DNA of 64,000 nucleotides from positions 682,001-746,000 of the forward strand of contig JAZGUH010000731.1 of NCBI GenBank assembly GCA_037893225.1. Direction: 5' to 3'. The position numbers and the translations under genes are program-made. Under the pieces are notes generated by a model. That model saw nothing but the letters and a program-made list of their open reading frames with translations. It ran no database searches and had not been told where the DNA came from. Positions 1 through 12,100 of this stretch are shown here, one piece after another (the stretch's first letter is position 1; the number at the start of each line of letters is the position of its first letter). This DNA is from Hippasteria phrygiana. Lineage: Eukaryota > Echinodermata > Asteroidea > Valvatida > Goniasteridae.

Positions 1-205
1 TGCCCCACGAGGAAAACGCTATGAAGTTTGAGATTTCAATAGGGACAAAGGAGAATGATAGAAGGAAAGTAAAGTCTACAATAGAGATACTCTGTAAGGG
101 TGCATATGTGAGGATGTGTGTTCACACCATTTCCTACCTCCGTGTTCACACGGTCGTACTTCCCTATACTCGCGAGGACAATGCTTTGTGTTTGCTATTC
201 TTCCT

Positions 206-576
206 TTAACCCTAACTCCCTACATCATTTTCCCCCCATGTAACCTGAATCCTCCAACATCCTCCGATTTCAAAGTGTTAAAACTCCATATAACCTGAAT
301 CCTCCAAAATCCTCTTATGGGGACCATAGCATGAATCCTCCAAAATCCTCCAGGTTCTTTTTGCATACCCCTAGTAACCTCAATCCTCCAAAATCCTCAT
401 GTATCACATTGAGCCTGATAACCTGGATCCTCCATATTCCTGCAGGGGCAAAAACCCCTAGTAACCTCAATCCTGCAAAATCCTCCGATGCATCAACTTC
501 CAAGTGCCCTCAATCCTCCAAATTCCTCCTTTTGGCAAAGAGGATTTTGGAGGATTTGGGATGGTTAGGGTTAATA
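206..576. repeat. Element with telomere-like inverted ends, AATCCTCC-rich interior
   Basis: The left edge reads TTAACCCTAAC and the right edge is its reverse complement, GTTAGGGTTAA. Between them, imprecise copies of a CCTGAATCCTCCAAAATCC-like unit recur at roughly 30-60 bp spacing on the plus strand, and one inverted copy lies at about 540-558. The neighbouring segment 882-1253 has the same ends, nearly the same length and the same interior, so the two look like copies of one non-autonomous repeat. No credible gene is seen here; the short open frames are repeat artefacts. Confidence 0.6.
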
Positions 577-724
577 TAACCCAACCCCATAGACCAAGCA
601 CGTACCCCGACGTTCGAGGACCGATTTTAACAAAAGACCGTCTCTCGAGGACAAGAAAGATTCTTTTGTATTTCCTTTCTCCCCTTGTCCCCGAACGTAG
701 TACAGTACAAGAACACACACACAC

Positions 725-887
725 ACGTTAATTTCTGCCTCATTTTTAAAGATTCTGCTGACATACATGTAAATCTTGAAATAGCAGGTTGTGCCAAATA
801 ATTAGATAGTTGTTATCAAGGAGAGTTAATTATTTTCCAAGATGTTGCAGTCCCTGATCGATTTTGGTGTGGAGTATTGTATTAAAA
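725..887. mobile_element. MITE family A, right-half copy
   Basis: This segment matches the right half of the fuller copies at 19161-19494 and 58782-59165. Shared landmarks in order are TTCTGCCTCATTT, GATTCTGCTGACA, AGGTTGTGCC, TTTTCCAAGAT and a terminal GATTTTGGTGTGG followed by an A/T-rich end. The left half is missing. Its right end abuts the telomere-like element that starts at 882. Confidence 0.6.
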
Positions 888-1253
888 CCCTAACCCCTTG
901 GGTAACTTTACTAGAAAGTATCCTGAATCCGCCCAAATCCACCTATTTTGTCATGCACAAAAAGTTGGTTTTGGTGACTGCTCAATATGGAGGTATCCTG
1001 AATCCATCAAAATCCTGCAGTAAACGCTAGGCTTACAATCCTCAATCCATCAAAATCCCCCAGGTTTCAATATGGAGGTATCCTGAATCCGCCGAAATCC
1101 TCCAAAACAGGGGAAGGATTTTGATGTATTTATGTACGTTAGGATTAAAGTAAAATATTTCCTGCCAAACATACATGTAGTATAACCCTAGCAGTCCCCA
1201 ATCCTCCCAAGTTTAATATGATTATCCATGCACCCTAGGGGGTTAGGGTTAAT
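882..1253. repeat. Second element with telomere-like inverted ends
   Basis: The left end is AACCCTAACCCC and the right end is GGGGTTAGGGTT, inverted relative to each other, 372 bp overall. The interior carries at least four AATCC(A/G)(T/C)C(A/G)AAATCC units, at about 928, 1010, 1045 and 1085. It is interpreted as a sibling of 206-576. Confidence 0.6.
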
Positions 1254-1996
1254 GTATTCCTTTCAAATAAAAACATGTAAACATATTTAGAAAAGAGAAT
1301 TATTTTGTTAAGATTCAGGGCAGTAGGCCAATATCTCTAATTCTTGAAAGGAAATAAACTTTATCAATATTTGGAGATTTTTGAAAAAAATGTATTTAAC
1401 TTTGCAGACATCCTCAGAAAATGCCATTTAGGCCTAGCCCCCCCCCCCCCCCCCCTCCCCTGCCCCCCAAAAAATACCAAACAGGCCCCTTTAGGGAGGG
1501 GCGGTGTTAGCCTAGCTTCCTCTATCACAAAGCCAAGAGCAGCAGGGTCATTCCGTGTCAGATCACCCAATGGTTTCAACCCGATCCTCTTCAAATTGGC
1601 TCACATTTGGTGTATGGGGTAATTGAGGCTGAAAAAGCTGAAATTTCAAGTTTTTGCCCCATCGGACCAAAGGTCTTTGCACTATGACACGCCCTTTTTT
1701 GGCAATTTTTGCCAAAATGGGCACGCCCACCAATAAACCTTTTTGACATTCTCAATGCATTGTGGGTATGGAGGCCAAACAAACCATGTAATTTATACAC
1801 AAACATATGACACTGGCAGTCCAAATATAAAATTGATTTTACTCTAAATATGTCATGAGTTGAGAGATACTCTTTTCACATATCTTTGCATGGAACATAA
1901 GGAAAATAATAACCAGAAAATCCATTTTTAATGGCAAAAAAAAATAAGGAAATAATTGGGGAATCCCTCTCACTCTCAGGGTACCAGTTACTGATT
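1254..1996. other. Intergenic sequence without a recognised gene
   Basis: It holds a poly-C run at about 1440-1455. The block at about 1520-1735, beginning with a serine-arginine-like open frame, reads like an old interspersed repeat, but I cannot name its family. No splice-bounded exon was found on either strand. Confidence 0.4.
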
Positions 1997-2000
1997 AATG

Positions 2001-2143
2001 TGTCGAGCACAATCTGCTGTCTTGCGCAAGTTTATTGTACTCCCTCCTGAGCTCATTTTCCTTTGAATGGAATCCATTCATAGGGATATGAACTCAGAAG
2101 GGAGTACAATAAACTTGCGCAAAACTCCAGATTGCGCTCGACA
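2001..2143. mobile_element. 143-bp palindromic MITE
   Basis: TGTCGAGC at the left end pairs with GCTCGACA at the right end. The arms stay complementary for about 55 bp, including the shared core GCGCAAGTTTATTGTACTCC. The 4-bp word AATG precedes the left end (1997-2000) and follows the right end (2144-2147), and is a candidate target-site duplication. The element is too short to encode a protein. Confidence 0.7.
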
Positions 2144-2442
2144 AATGCAACATCTCTGAAATTAAAACAGCTAATGTCATATTATTAGCCAATCAGAAGA
2201 GAAATTTACAACTATTACAACCAACTACATTTAGCTTGAAAATTCCAGCTCAAGGCTCACATGTGACCAATGCGACCAATCACGTCCGTTCTAATGTGCT
2301 TGCTCTTCTAATGCCAGTAATTTGGTAATTTGGTAATTTGGCTGATACTGTTCCAATGATGCTTTGAGAATGTAAAAAAGGTTCATTTTCAAATGACCAG
2401 ACGTGGGCCAAATCCATGCATGGGATTTTGAATGTGGGCATA

Positions 2443-2525
2443 TAGTCCGAGTAAACTTGGACCTTATCGCCAGATCATGTCCAAATGTTTAAAAAGGTGA
2501 TAAAGGGTCCAAGTTACTCGGACTA
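2443..2525. mobile_element. Short foldback MITE
   Basis: TAGTCCGAGTAAACTTGGACC at the left is matched by the inverse complement GGTCCAAGTTACTCGGACTA at the right, with a loop of about 40 bp. Sequence from 2144 to 3060 contains no supported gene other than this hairpin. Confidence 0.55.
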
Positions 2526-3060
2526 GGTCCAAACCAAGTTACTCCAACTATTAAAATAAGGCTCTTGTCTTGACCATGGACTCTGATGAAGCATGGTCCA
2601 TGAGGTAGGAATGTTTTCCTTCCTCCGTCAAGTTGACTGAGAGCCCTACCGAGAAGACAGGTGGGAAGCCGACAGGTGAACACTGTCTGAACACAGATTA
2701 ATTTTATGGTAATCCTTACCTTTAGGACACCTCTATAGTTCCGTTCATAACTTTTGCAGATGATTTTACAGTACCAAAGTGACTTTTGCAGGCTAAAGCA
2801 GTCTTTTTTTTCTTCTTCAGATTAACTCATGTTTGTTGTAATTTTTAAACGCACTCTCAAAGAAAATGTGACTTTCCTACCTTTTTTGCAGTCGGAGACG
2901 TTGCCGTTTTACCCCATAATTTCCCTCATAAATCAAAACCCTTCCCTCTTTTCACAAAATTAAGCTTGCTCATATTCAACATGAAATCTTAGCGAACTTT
3001 TTAGATGATTCCAAGCAGAGTGACTTTTCCTGCCTGTACATGTAGTACTAGTAGTAGGCC

Positions 3061-4062
3061 TAGCCCAGGTTGGACGATGTCTTCATTGCACTACGACTAA
3101 CGTCCTGGATACGAGATGTCGCATTCATTGAAATCAAAACTTTAACAGGATTTTTTTCACGTTTTACCTCGTTGTAGAAGCTAATTTCATGCCCACACAT
3201 ACTCTTTGTGTCCTTATCTATCTGTCCGTTAGGTTCAGGAATTCCATATGATTCGCTGGCCGACGTTTTCCAGGAAAATATACTCAAACGCAACGTTAAA
3301 CTTGTAGCCTCTTTTCATCAGTTTCATACCGAGTTACATGACATACGCGCGCGCGCGACCTCCGAAATTCTGCGAGCGATGCTGCTGCATGCAGCGCAGG
3401 CGCAATGCGCACGCGCGATTTGCCTGGCAACCACTCTCATGCGCACTACCGTTTGGGCTGGCTGCGCGGTACGGACGGTCTTGAAAAGTGTTTTCTGTGT
3501 AGTCTACAGATACTTTTAAAGTTCCAAATCTGTTTTGGGCTATAGAAGATAATAAGAACGAATTTGGGAGGCTATTATGGACGACGTAATCGATGCTGTT
3601 TTGAAGGAATATGGCATATCGCAAAGCAGGATCCTCACTACGAACACGAACGTTACGCAAGTTATTGTGCCTGCGCGTTAGGGGGTCAGTTACTAGGCAA
3701 ATCACGCATGCGCATTGTGCGTGCACGCGCGCGCGGCCTAGTGCTTGCGTGCACGCGTAATTATACGCACACATACGTTTTACTTTTATGTACGTATACT
3801 TGGTCTGAAACTGATGAAAAGAGTCTACAAGTTTAACGTTGCTTTTGAGTTTATTTTCCTGAAAAATGTCGGCCAGTGAAGCATAAGGAATTCGTGAACC
3901 TCACGGACGGATAGATAAAGACACAAAGAGTATAATGGGCGTGAAATTGATGTCTACAGTGAGGTAAAAATATTGTAATTTTGTTTCTAATTTTTTTCGA
4001 CTACTTCCAGTAGCTTCATATTCTGGACTCCCTTGCAACGCGAAGAGAGTCCATACTGGGCT
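3061..4062. mobile_element. 1-kb element with long inverted arms and a CpG-rich core
   Basis: The ends are TAGCCCAGG and its inverse CTGGGCTA. Homologous inverted blocks extend inward: the stretch at about 3178-3340 (with ATCTATCTGTCCGT and CTTTTCATCAGTTTCA) is the imperfect reverse complement of about 3800-3950. The centre at 3345-3775 is rich in CGCGCG-type dinucleotides. TA at both edges would fit a TA target duplication, as in Tc1/mariner-type elements, but no transposase is visible. Open frames in the core are composition artefacts. Confidence 0.6.
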
Positions 4063-4274
4063 AGTAGTAGTAGTAGGCCTATCATCACAAAATATTGAGG
4101 TATAGGCCTAAGTTCCGAAACATAAACTGTCTCCTTCGTTCTCTTATGGAATGGGGTCCAGATCTAGTAAAGGCAAGGATTACCAATTTTATTTTCAAAA
4201 TGACAGATTTACATGTATACTGCACCCCCGCCCCTCCCCCACAATCAAAGCAAACACGAGATGCATGGGCCTAC

Positions 4275-4438
4275 CCTATGGAGTGTTTTTCGATCGTCCT
4301 TTTCAAGTCCGACATGAATTCATAAACGTCCTCCGGTGATTTGTACATGAAAATATCATTCTTCACAGTGAAAGTTGTAGGTCTGAGTAGAAAGTACGCG
4401 GCCACAGCCAAAATAACAACGATAACAACCGACTTCAT
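4275..4438 (-). CDS. Probable first coding exon of an SRPBCC/START-fold membrane-anchored protein
   Basis: Reading the minus strand from an ATG at 4438 gives about 54 residues. Residues 3-18 are a hydrophobic run (SVVIVVILAVAAYFLL), which would serve as a signal anchor. This is followed by the segment FMYKSPEDVYEFMSDLKR. A (Y/A)SPE.V(Y/W)..(M/V)SD motif is typical of the start of the polyketide cyclase/START-like SRPBCC fold, which binds hydrophobic ligands. The frame runs straight into a GTAGGC donor below 4275 and an in-frame stop follows there, so the exon edge is consistent. Downstream exons should lie at lower coordinates but I could not identify them within 1-4274, which is largely repetitive; they may be beyond the left edge. 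The call is tentative, resting on one exon. Confidence 0.45.
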
Positions 4439-7070
4439 CGTGAAAACTGAGACTTTTTCTGTACTCCACTTTATCGGTTTTCATCCCCAAAGTCAAGACG
4501 CAGTTTTTTTTTAAAGACAGATTCCCCGACTTCGATAATCTAGAACTAGTGCAATAAACATTGAATTGTTGCAGACGACAGACGGGAGCCCGACTACAAA
4601 GTTGGTACAAAGTTCGAAGAGCACCGCCAAGTCGAGATCAACAGAGGGCGCTCGACCAATTTTGGCTAAAATTAGACGGGAGAGTATTTCAACTATGTGT
4701 AGAATTTCTCATTAGACGGGGGATTGACGCCAAGTTGACAAGTGTGCGCTTCTGACGGACTGGCTTATAAAAAATGTATACAGTGGTCTTGATTTTCTTT
4801 AAGACTTTTGGAAGAAAAGACTTTTCCCCCCCATACGACACCGGCATGATGAATCGACTACTTTGTAGTCTTTCGATCTCATTAAAATTACGCCATAATA
4901 AAACTTATCAAATGCATTGATAGGAAAGTATTGAACCAAGACACCCAAAAGCCATGCATTAGTGATATTTGTACCATTTGGGCCAAACTTAGTTGCCACG
5001 GTAATTTGCAGCCGCGGATGGGAATTTTCCCTTGTTCCCAACCACCACCCCACCCCCAAAAAATTAATAATAAAATAAAAATCGCAGTTGTTTTTGCCCA
5101 TCCCGTAAATCAACAATAGCCTTATTATACTGGAAAGCTGAAAATATTAGGGAATACATGTACATGTATATATTCGAGTATTGTACGCGTTTAAATATTC
5201 ATTTTTAATTAAAAATGTGGCCCAATGGATAGCAGTTTTTTTTTACTGTTTGGGCGCACCATGGGTAGACATGTAATAAATAAAAGACCCAGGGTGATCA
5301 TAAAAAGGGAATAGCCGGGGGGGGGGGGGGGGGGGGGGGGGAGGGAGCACGACCAGTTTGGTTAGTTCCTCAAAAGGGCGATACCACCATCGAACGCACA
5401 AACACAAAAACCTGATGAAAATGATACCACTGACAAAATACTTCATACATTATCGTACAAATGTTATTGACAAGAATATTAAATTGTCACATAGGCCCTA
5501 AACATCTGAAGTGCAAGTTTAAAAGTGATATGTCCGTGATTAAATATTCAAACTGCATATCTGTTAACATTAGGCGAGTTGTGACATTCCATAAAAAATA
5601 GATAATTAAAAGATCTGACAAAAATCCAAATTCAAAACTAAACCCCACCCACATAATCAGCTGTACTGCTCACCTGACAAAAGCATGATCATTACAAATG
5701 GCACATCATTGTAGGGAAATGAACAGGCTTTCCAATGATATAACATACAATGCAATACAGTCTAGTAACAGCACAGATATGATCGACCAAACACAAATTT
5801 GCAAACTTTTTTGAGAGGTTTATATTTTTAGAAAACCAACTACAGTTCATACTGTATAAGTACATTTTCCGTCTAAAAACGGTTTTCCCCCCATAATTCG
5901 TGGGGGGGGGGGGGGTAACCCATCAAATGGTCATATTCAGTCAGTGTACGGACATACCAGCTTGTGGGTATTGAAAAAAAATGAGCATGTTTAAAAGCAT
6001 CATGGAATGAAACCTATTAAAATTACGAAATGGGAAGTAGCAGATTTACTTTCAAGAAGTAAATTAAAGCTGCACCAGATTTCATTTTTTCCCATACACA
6101 GTTCTCTTTAATACTCAACAGTATTCCGTGCTTTTTAGGTCACTTAAAAGATTACATGCATGTTTTGGCCAAGTGCTGTTCTAGGAAGGGGGGGGGGGGG
6201 AACAATTCTCAACACATAAAATTCCTTTTTTCTCTTTTTTTTTTTTTTTAATAAATGTCACCTGGCAACACAAAATGAGCTGAAAGTCACACAATGGAAT
6301 TCAGTGTTACTGAGAAGTCCACTTGAGGAATTCAAAAAAATTACATTTAAAAGCCTTATTCTACCATATCCCAAAGTTTTAAAACTGAATTCAATCTTAA
6401 TATATATTTTTTTTTTTTTTTTTGGGGGGGGAGTTATTTCTTTTCTTTCAAATGAAAGCTTATTGCATGTACTTTCTGGAATTAGTTTTTATATACCATC
6501 TCAATTTTGAACTTTTGCTACCTCTTCGTGAGCCCAGGTTACACATTAATTGGTAATTTCACTGCTGCCAAGTATAGAATTCTGCACCCCGATCACCGTT
6601 CTGTGCTCAGAGAGCCAGCACACAAATGCTGCTCTACCCCGTCGGCTCTAAATATTTATTACAAGATGTACCAAATATTCCTTGGCCCCCCCCCCCCCCT
6701 CCCCCATCATTTCCCGTGAAATATGCCACAAATGAAGTATATTTCTTTCTGGAAGTAGAAAATTTGTCACTTTCAGTAAGCACATGAAATCGGGCCCAAG
6801 ACGATGTTACCATCCACGACACCTATCTCAACAAAAAACTGAAAACAATCCGCCATACATTACTTGAAAGAAAGATATCTACGAATAATTAAACAAAAAC
6901 AAAAAACAGGATTATGGGTCACTGAAAAAAAATCCATTTTAGAATGTGATTTTCCCACATGTCCAGCAAAAGTGAAGAAAATATATTTTTATAATAAAAC
7001 AAAATTAGCTGGCCCGTTTTGAACTTGGGCAAGTTATTTCTCAAAGGCAAATGTTCCAAGAAAGAACTTG
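4439..7070. other. Intergenic stretch, low-complexity runs
   Basis: Immediately upstream of the 4275-4438 exon (4440-4770) the sequence is less repetitive and may hold its 5' UTR and promoter, but no core element is certain. The remainder holds poly-G at about 5318-5341, 5904-5915 and 6189-6199, poly-T plus poly-G at 6409-6431, and poly-C at 6686-6699. No exon with plausible splice sites or a family match was found. Confidence 0.4.
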
Positions 7071-7071
7071 C

Positions 7072-7515
7072 TTAAAAGGTACATGTAGTATACACTATTT
7101 GCTTTTACTGTAATTTTCAAAAATAAATGGATTTGGGGGGTTAGTATTTTATTGTGTGCTTCTAGCAAATACCGTAACACTGACCCATTTAAAGTTTTGT
7201 GTGCATAGATGCTGTGAAAACAGAAAAAAATGTTCTAGCAGTCTGGTTCCCTGACCATACCTTAGACGAAACGGAGCAATTTATAGACGTCGGGGAATTA
7301 TCAGGTGGGGGAACTAGACTATTTTCAATGATTGTTGGCCGACAATCCTTGGCAAATGATATAAATGTCCACCTTTCTTGAAAACGACAGCACGCCAAGT
7401 GCCATGATTTCACAGGATGCTTGAGACTGCTATTTACTTACAGTCTAGTACGATATTTCGTAATAATTCAGTAATTTTGTTTTTTGATGTTTGCAAATGA
7501 TGTTTACTACCTTTA
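7072..7515. mobile_element. MITE family C copy 1
   Basis: TTAAAAGGTACATGTAGTAT at the left and the inverse TACTACCTTTAA at the right delimit about 440 bp. The interior shares long blocks with 36194-36607: AGCAAATAC(C/T)GTAACACTGACC, GGGGAATTATCAGGT, GATTGTTGGCCGACAATC (a short palindrome) and TGCCATGATTTCACAGGATGCTTGA. The last block also occurs in the copies at 25718 and 53542. The short open frames here belong to the repeat. Confidence 0.65.
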
Positions 7516-8103
7516 AGTTCAAAACATTAGGCCGGCTAATTTTGTTGATTTGTATATTTCAGGTCAATCCAGTCAGCAGTTTAATTCAGTCAGATTTCAT
7601 AATATACAGTTTTGATTACACAGGTTTACACAGCCCTGCCTTTAGTCATAATTATTTCGTAAAATTAATATTTGTTAATTTTTTTGAAATAAGTGCCAAT
7701 AATATACTACAAAGTATATATAAATACCATTTTTGAAAAACCTCCACTGGTAGAAAAACTTCACTCCTCCCGAGTGAATTCCCTTGAAGGGTACAATATC
7801 GGTCCCACGGTAAATTAAAAGGTACGACATCGGTTTTGTTACGATAAAAAAATTGATAAGTTTCAATCTGAAAGTTTGAACACTGTAAAGACAGTACCAG
7901 TACCAATCCCGAGAAATATTTTTGTCATCTTTAAGAAAATGTGAAAAACCTCCCAAAACGCTCTGGGCTATTTTGATTCAAACTATCGAAATAAGCACAT
8001 ATGAACGTGCACAAAATCAGTTAAAACAAAGGTTTTCACTATTTTCTTGTGCCTTAGACGATGGATTAGACTCAAAGTTTCACAGGTTTATTTTAAGTAT
8101 ATG
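7516..8103. other. Repeat-derived sequence, no gene recognised
   Basis: Words such as TTTCAATCTGAAAGTTT and AAGACAGTACCAGTACC recur near 51490-51535, so at least 7740-7920 belongs to an interspersed family. The 3' UTR of the minus-strand PISD gene may lie around 8.1-8.9 kb, but no end can be placed. Confidence 0.35.
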
Positions 8104-8109
8104 TTGAAT

Positions 8110-8357
8110 CCACTGATCTCTATATGAACTGGATAGCGCATCGGCTTTACGAGTTGAGGCCACCGTCCGCCATGTTATTACTCCCAATACAACAGGTTTT
8201 CCAACCTTGTCCCCAGGGTCTCATTTCAATCATCCTCTTTCCACTTACATAGCGATTAGTGGTAAATTGGGAGCGGTAATATGGCGGGTGCTGGCTTCAG
8301 TTGCATGTACAGCGCGCAATGGCCAATGAGCTATCCAGTTTATATAGAGATCAGTGG
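8110..8357. mobile_element. 248-bp MITE with 6-bp target duplication
   Basis: The terminal inverted repeats are CCACTGATCTCTATATGAAC at the left and the complement of GTTTATATAGAGATCAGTGG at the right, continuing to about 30 bp. The hexamer TTGAAT stands directly outside both ends (8104-8109 and 8358-8363), as expected for target-site duplication. The element has no coding capacity. Confidence 0.8.
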
Positions 8358-8486
8358 TTGAATCACACAAAGTATGAACACTGCCCCCAAGTGTTTTGTC
8401 AGCTCTACGCTATATCATACCTTTAAACCTTTAAATTAACTTTAGGAGAAATAAAAATTAAAAAACATGATCGAGTCCCTGCCCGC

Positions 8487-8855
8487 TTCCTTTTTGGAGG
8501 CTGCCTGGATTTATTTTTATTTTTACCACAGAAAAATTATGTATAAAAAAACAAAAATGTCAACCGGTCAATCTGAAAATAAATACTTGCGAGTCGGGAA
8601 TTTTTTTTTTTTTTTTTTTTTCTATGGTGCTGCAAACATACTAAATCTTTTTTAAAAATATGTTCAGTTCTCTTGTCCAACAAGTCTCTCATTTTTAATG
8701 TGTCTTTGAACAGGAAACACCAACGACTGCCAGAATTTGTTTTAAATGACGGCCATCTTAAAAATAAAAATTAAAAAGCGCCTCTTCCTTCTTTTTTTTT
8801 TAAACCTGGATGTGAAACATGTTTTGTTTTTTTACTTGGCCTTACAGATACAAGC
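8487..8855. repeat. Interspersed repeat family I copy 1
   Basis: It shares ordered blocks with 63508-63720: GGAGGC(T/C)G(C/T)CTGGATTT, TTATGTATAAAAAA, AAATGTCAACC, AATAAATACTTGCGAGTCGG, GCCATCTT and CCTCTTCC followed by poly-T. Poly-T runs at 8603 and 8794 break it up. A partial third copy of the first block lies at about 43315. The family is not identified. Confidence 0.6.
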
Positions 8856-8887
8856 TGCTGACAAAAATATAAATGGATACATCATCT

Positions 8888-9145
8888 TCATAACGAACTG
8901 ATGCCCTCGTTGAGTCGAACCTTCTCCCCTGGTCTGAACGAAAACTCAAAGTTCTGGGGTGCCTCGAAGATAAGAACTATGGTGGAGCCCAGGTTGAATT
9001 CCCCAATGCCCTCCCCCTTGGATACTTTGATCCCAGACGTGGGGATGTCTTTCCTGTTTTCGTTGAGTTCACTGTTGTTGTTAGTGTAATAATGGTCATG
9101 GTAGTCTCCTTGCTTGAACTTGCCATTAACATTAGTGCGAAGCTC
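8888..9145 (-). CDS. PISD: PISD terminal coding exon
   Basis: It encodes 85 residues after a TTGTTACAG acceptor, and includes the GEFNLGST motif that separates the beta and alpha subunits after self-cleavage. The variable linker just before it is rich in Asn and Tyr. The stop codon is at 8888-8890. Confidence 0.95.
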   Translation of the reverse strand, partial: ELRTNVNGKFKQGDYHDHYYTNNNSELNENRKDIPTSGIKVSKGEGIGEFNLGSTIVLIFEAPQNFEFSFRPGEKVRLNEGISSL

Positions 9146-12100
9146 CTGTAACAAAACAAAAGTAATTCAGTTCAAAATTCTGCTAACAGATGACGGTTGG
9201 CTAAAGCCCAGTTCAGAAATGGCATAGTCCCTAGGGTTTGGGATAACAAATATAATACAGTTTCCCTTGTGGATTGTTTGACGAAATATAATACTTGTTT
9301 AGAATTAATTACGACAGCAAAATTGGAACCTACGACCTCTGGAACACTGTTCCAGTACTCTGCAAAATTGGCCCATGTCGCCAGTCTGCCAATAATGTAA
9401 ATATCCCTGATGGCTGGTGCTAGTCAAAAGTCATACTTGGAGACCGCCCCACTTTGTAACGTACGCTGAAACTCAAGGGGTAAATCTCCAGCCCAGAGTA
9501 ACATACATGTACACGTATTCAGCATTTGTATTCAACTGTTACTGAATACAGTTTTCAATTATGGGTAGCCACAATCGTGGACAGACCATTTTTGGGTGTC
9601 ACCATTACGAATTGCATTTTGCGAAAAACCCAGAATCACAGTGCTGCTCAACAGTGTGGAGTGTCCCAAACAGGCAGAGTTTAAATCAAGTCGGTCGCAA
9701 GTCGGTCGCAAGTCGGTCGCAAGTCGGTCGCAAGTCGGTCGCAAGTCGGTCGCAAGTCGGTCGCAAGTCGGTCGCAAGTCGGTCGCAAGTCGGTCGCAAG
9801 CCTTATCACATGTAAGGTCACAAGCTACAGGGAATGTAAAACTAATGAAGGCCTGTGTCACCATTCATTTTAATGGCTTGTGACTTGAATCGGACTTGCA
9901 ATTGACTTAATTGACTTGATTGCAATTCTGCAAACAGTTGCTATAAAGATCAGATACGAGTTCAAAATAATCAGTTACCCTTCAATGGCGGATTGCATAC
10001 ATTTTAGGGGGTTAGGGTTTTAATAGTCGACATAAGGTGCGAGTTAACTCTCACCTCATCAAAGTAAATGCCGATGGATCCTACGTTTGTAGCACCGACA
10101 GCTGTCATGGAGAAGAAACCATGCTCCCATTCACCGTTGAGTACAACCCGCTCATTCATAGAGAACAGACCACGGATCCAGCGGGCTATACCAGGGTTGA
10201 CCGAGAACAGAAGACCTGCCCAAACAAAATTATACAGGAAAAATAACAGGAAAAAAATTACGCAAGAAGAAAGCAAAATGGCTTATTTGACATTGCCACA
10301 CCGGCTTGAAACCTGCTTTGAAGGCTATGATTGGGTCTGTGTGCGAAGCTGGCCGTCAGCGTGCACGGGATAGCGTGTGCATGCTCTAGTTTTTTACAGT
10401 ATAATTATGATTTATACACATTTCAAAGTACTTGACCCTTGGCCTAAGGTCGTTATGACTGACTAACATATTTCAAAGCACTTTACTCTCCGATAGCCAG
10501 ATTCAGACAGTTGGTACATTGTGTAGCTACAGACATTCCAAAGCGTTGACCATTGGTCTGGTGGAACTCGGACTCTTGCCAACATTCCAGAGATGCCACA
10601 GGGTCCGCTTGAAAAAAACCTGAACTTGATTACATTGTGAAAAATAGCAGCGAAGCACGCGACCGAGCGTACCAAGCGAACTGCGTAACGACCGGGGTTC
10701 TATATCTTTAATTTTAGCTTTTTTAGGCCTTTTAGACGGCTCTGTATACTGTCAACCATTCCATATAATGAATGTCACCCTATTTTACGACAAAAGAAAA
10801 TACAAAGAAACAATAGACATAAACAATCTCAGCTTATACATGTAGCCTTAGCCTAAACATGAAGTAAATTTATTTTCAACCTGTAAACTGTTGCCTAACG
10901 TATGCCTAACGTATGCCTAACGTATGCCTAACGTTACCTAGTACTACATGTAGGCCTAGTTAGTAGCTGATGTCGGCTCTGCAACTGCCAAAGTCCTTAT
11001 AGCAACAGCTTGAAAAAAATGTTCAACTCCTGAGCATTTTTCCTTGCCGCTCTGTTCTTCTTGTGGACCTCTTTGTTTGCGTGAACCTTAAGTGCTCTCT
11101 TCCCTGACGATCCATAATTAATTTGTTTTGTACAACCATGTGCAAGACGCAATTCCACCATGGTCAAGTTTTTGAGTGTAGTCTGACACAAAGTCACCGT
11201 TGTCATCCTTTTCCTGAAGCCACGTCCAGTTCCACTTGATTCTATGGCCTATAAACTGTCAGTTCTTTCTAAAACTTTTAATTTTTACATAATTATTTGC
11301 CTGAATACAAGTAAGATGTAGGCCTATTTAATGACTTGCAAAAATGTGCACAAGTCCTTGACAACATACCGTGTGCGCGACGATGATGTGGTTGGTTCCA
11401 GGCATGTTATGCACATTTTTTGTATTCATATATCACCGCGATCGGGAACCGACAACTGAAATGATAGCCTTGAATTCCAGGCTGTATGATAGGTGTGCTC
11501 AGCACACAACCCGCCCGGCCCGCATGCAGTGCAGCAAGCACACACGACTCTTACGAGGCGTGTTCAGAACTGCGTGCAGGGTACGTGGGTTGTCGACTCA
11601 TGAGCTTCATGTCGGCTGGCTGCTGGAAGGCCGGTGCATGCGGTGCCGCACCACATGCGGGCTCGGCAATAAAGCCTTGTTTTTTAAGGCTACTGAAGGG
11701 ACAGCATTGCATGCCGTGCGTGACACTTATTGAACTCGAGACGTGAGCGATCAACACATTTCCCCTGCTTTTTCTTTTCTTTTCCCCGTCTTTTTTTTAG
11801 GACGGCCGGGAAAAAAGGCCGGATTTTGGAGGAAATTACTCAATTTGTTTCCGGTTTTTTTTAATGGACAGCCGGAAGAAAAAAAACACGGAATTTGGGG
11901 GGTTTTGTAAAAAAAACAACGGAAATCTGGATAAAACCGGAAAAGTGGCACCTCTGATTCCAACGCAATTGACCCTAAGCCTGATAAGACTGACCATAAC
12001 AGATTTATCAAAGTGTTTTACCTTAGGCTTGATAGAATTCACACCTGTTGGTAATTATGGCCATTTCAAAGTGTTTGACCCTAGGCCTAGTGAGGCTCTC

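Noticed and set aside
206..1253. A true telomere or subtelomere
   Set aside because: Only one to two TTAGGG units occur at each site, in inverted pairs and dispersed through the window, not as a tandem tract.
3208..3836. Open frames of 90-146 residues in the CpG-rich core
   Set aside because: They lie inside an inverted-repeat element and cross its arms; their composition follows CG repeats.
9688..9797. CRISPR-like regular repeats
   Set aside because: Units are 11 bp and directly adjacent without spacers; a plain minisatellite. The same holds for the arrays at 18056, 18824, 40489 and 58314.
11371..11757. Cys-rich proteins of 86-120 residues
   Set aside because: A GC-rich intronic patch is open on both strands; no recognised fold, no exon boundaries.
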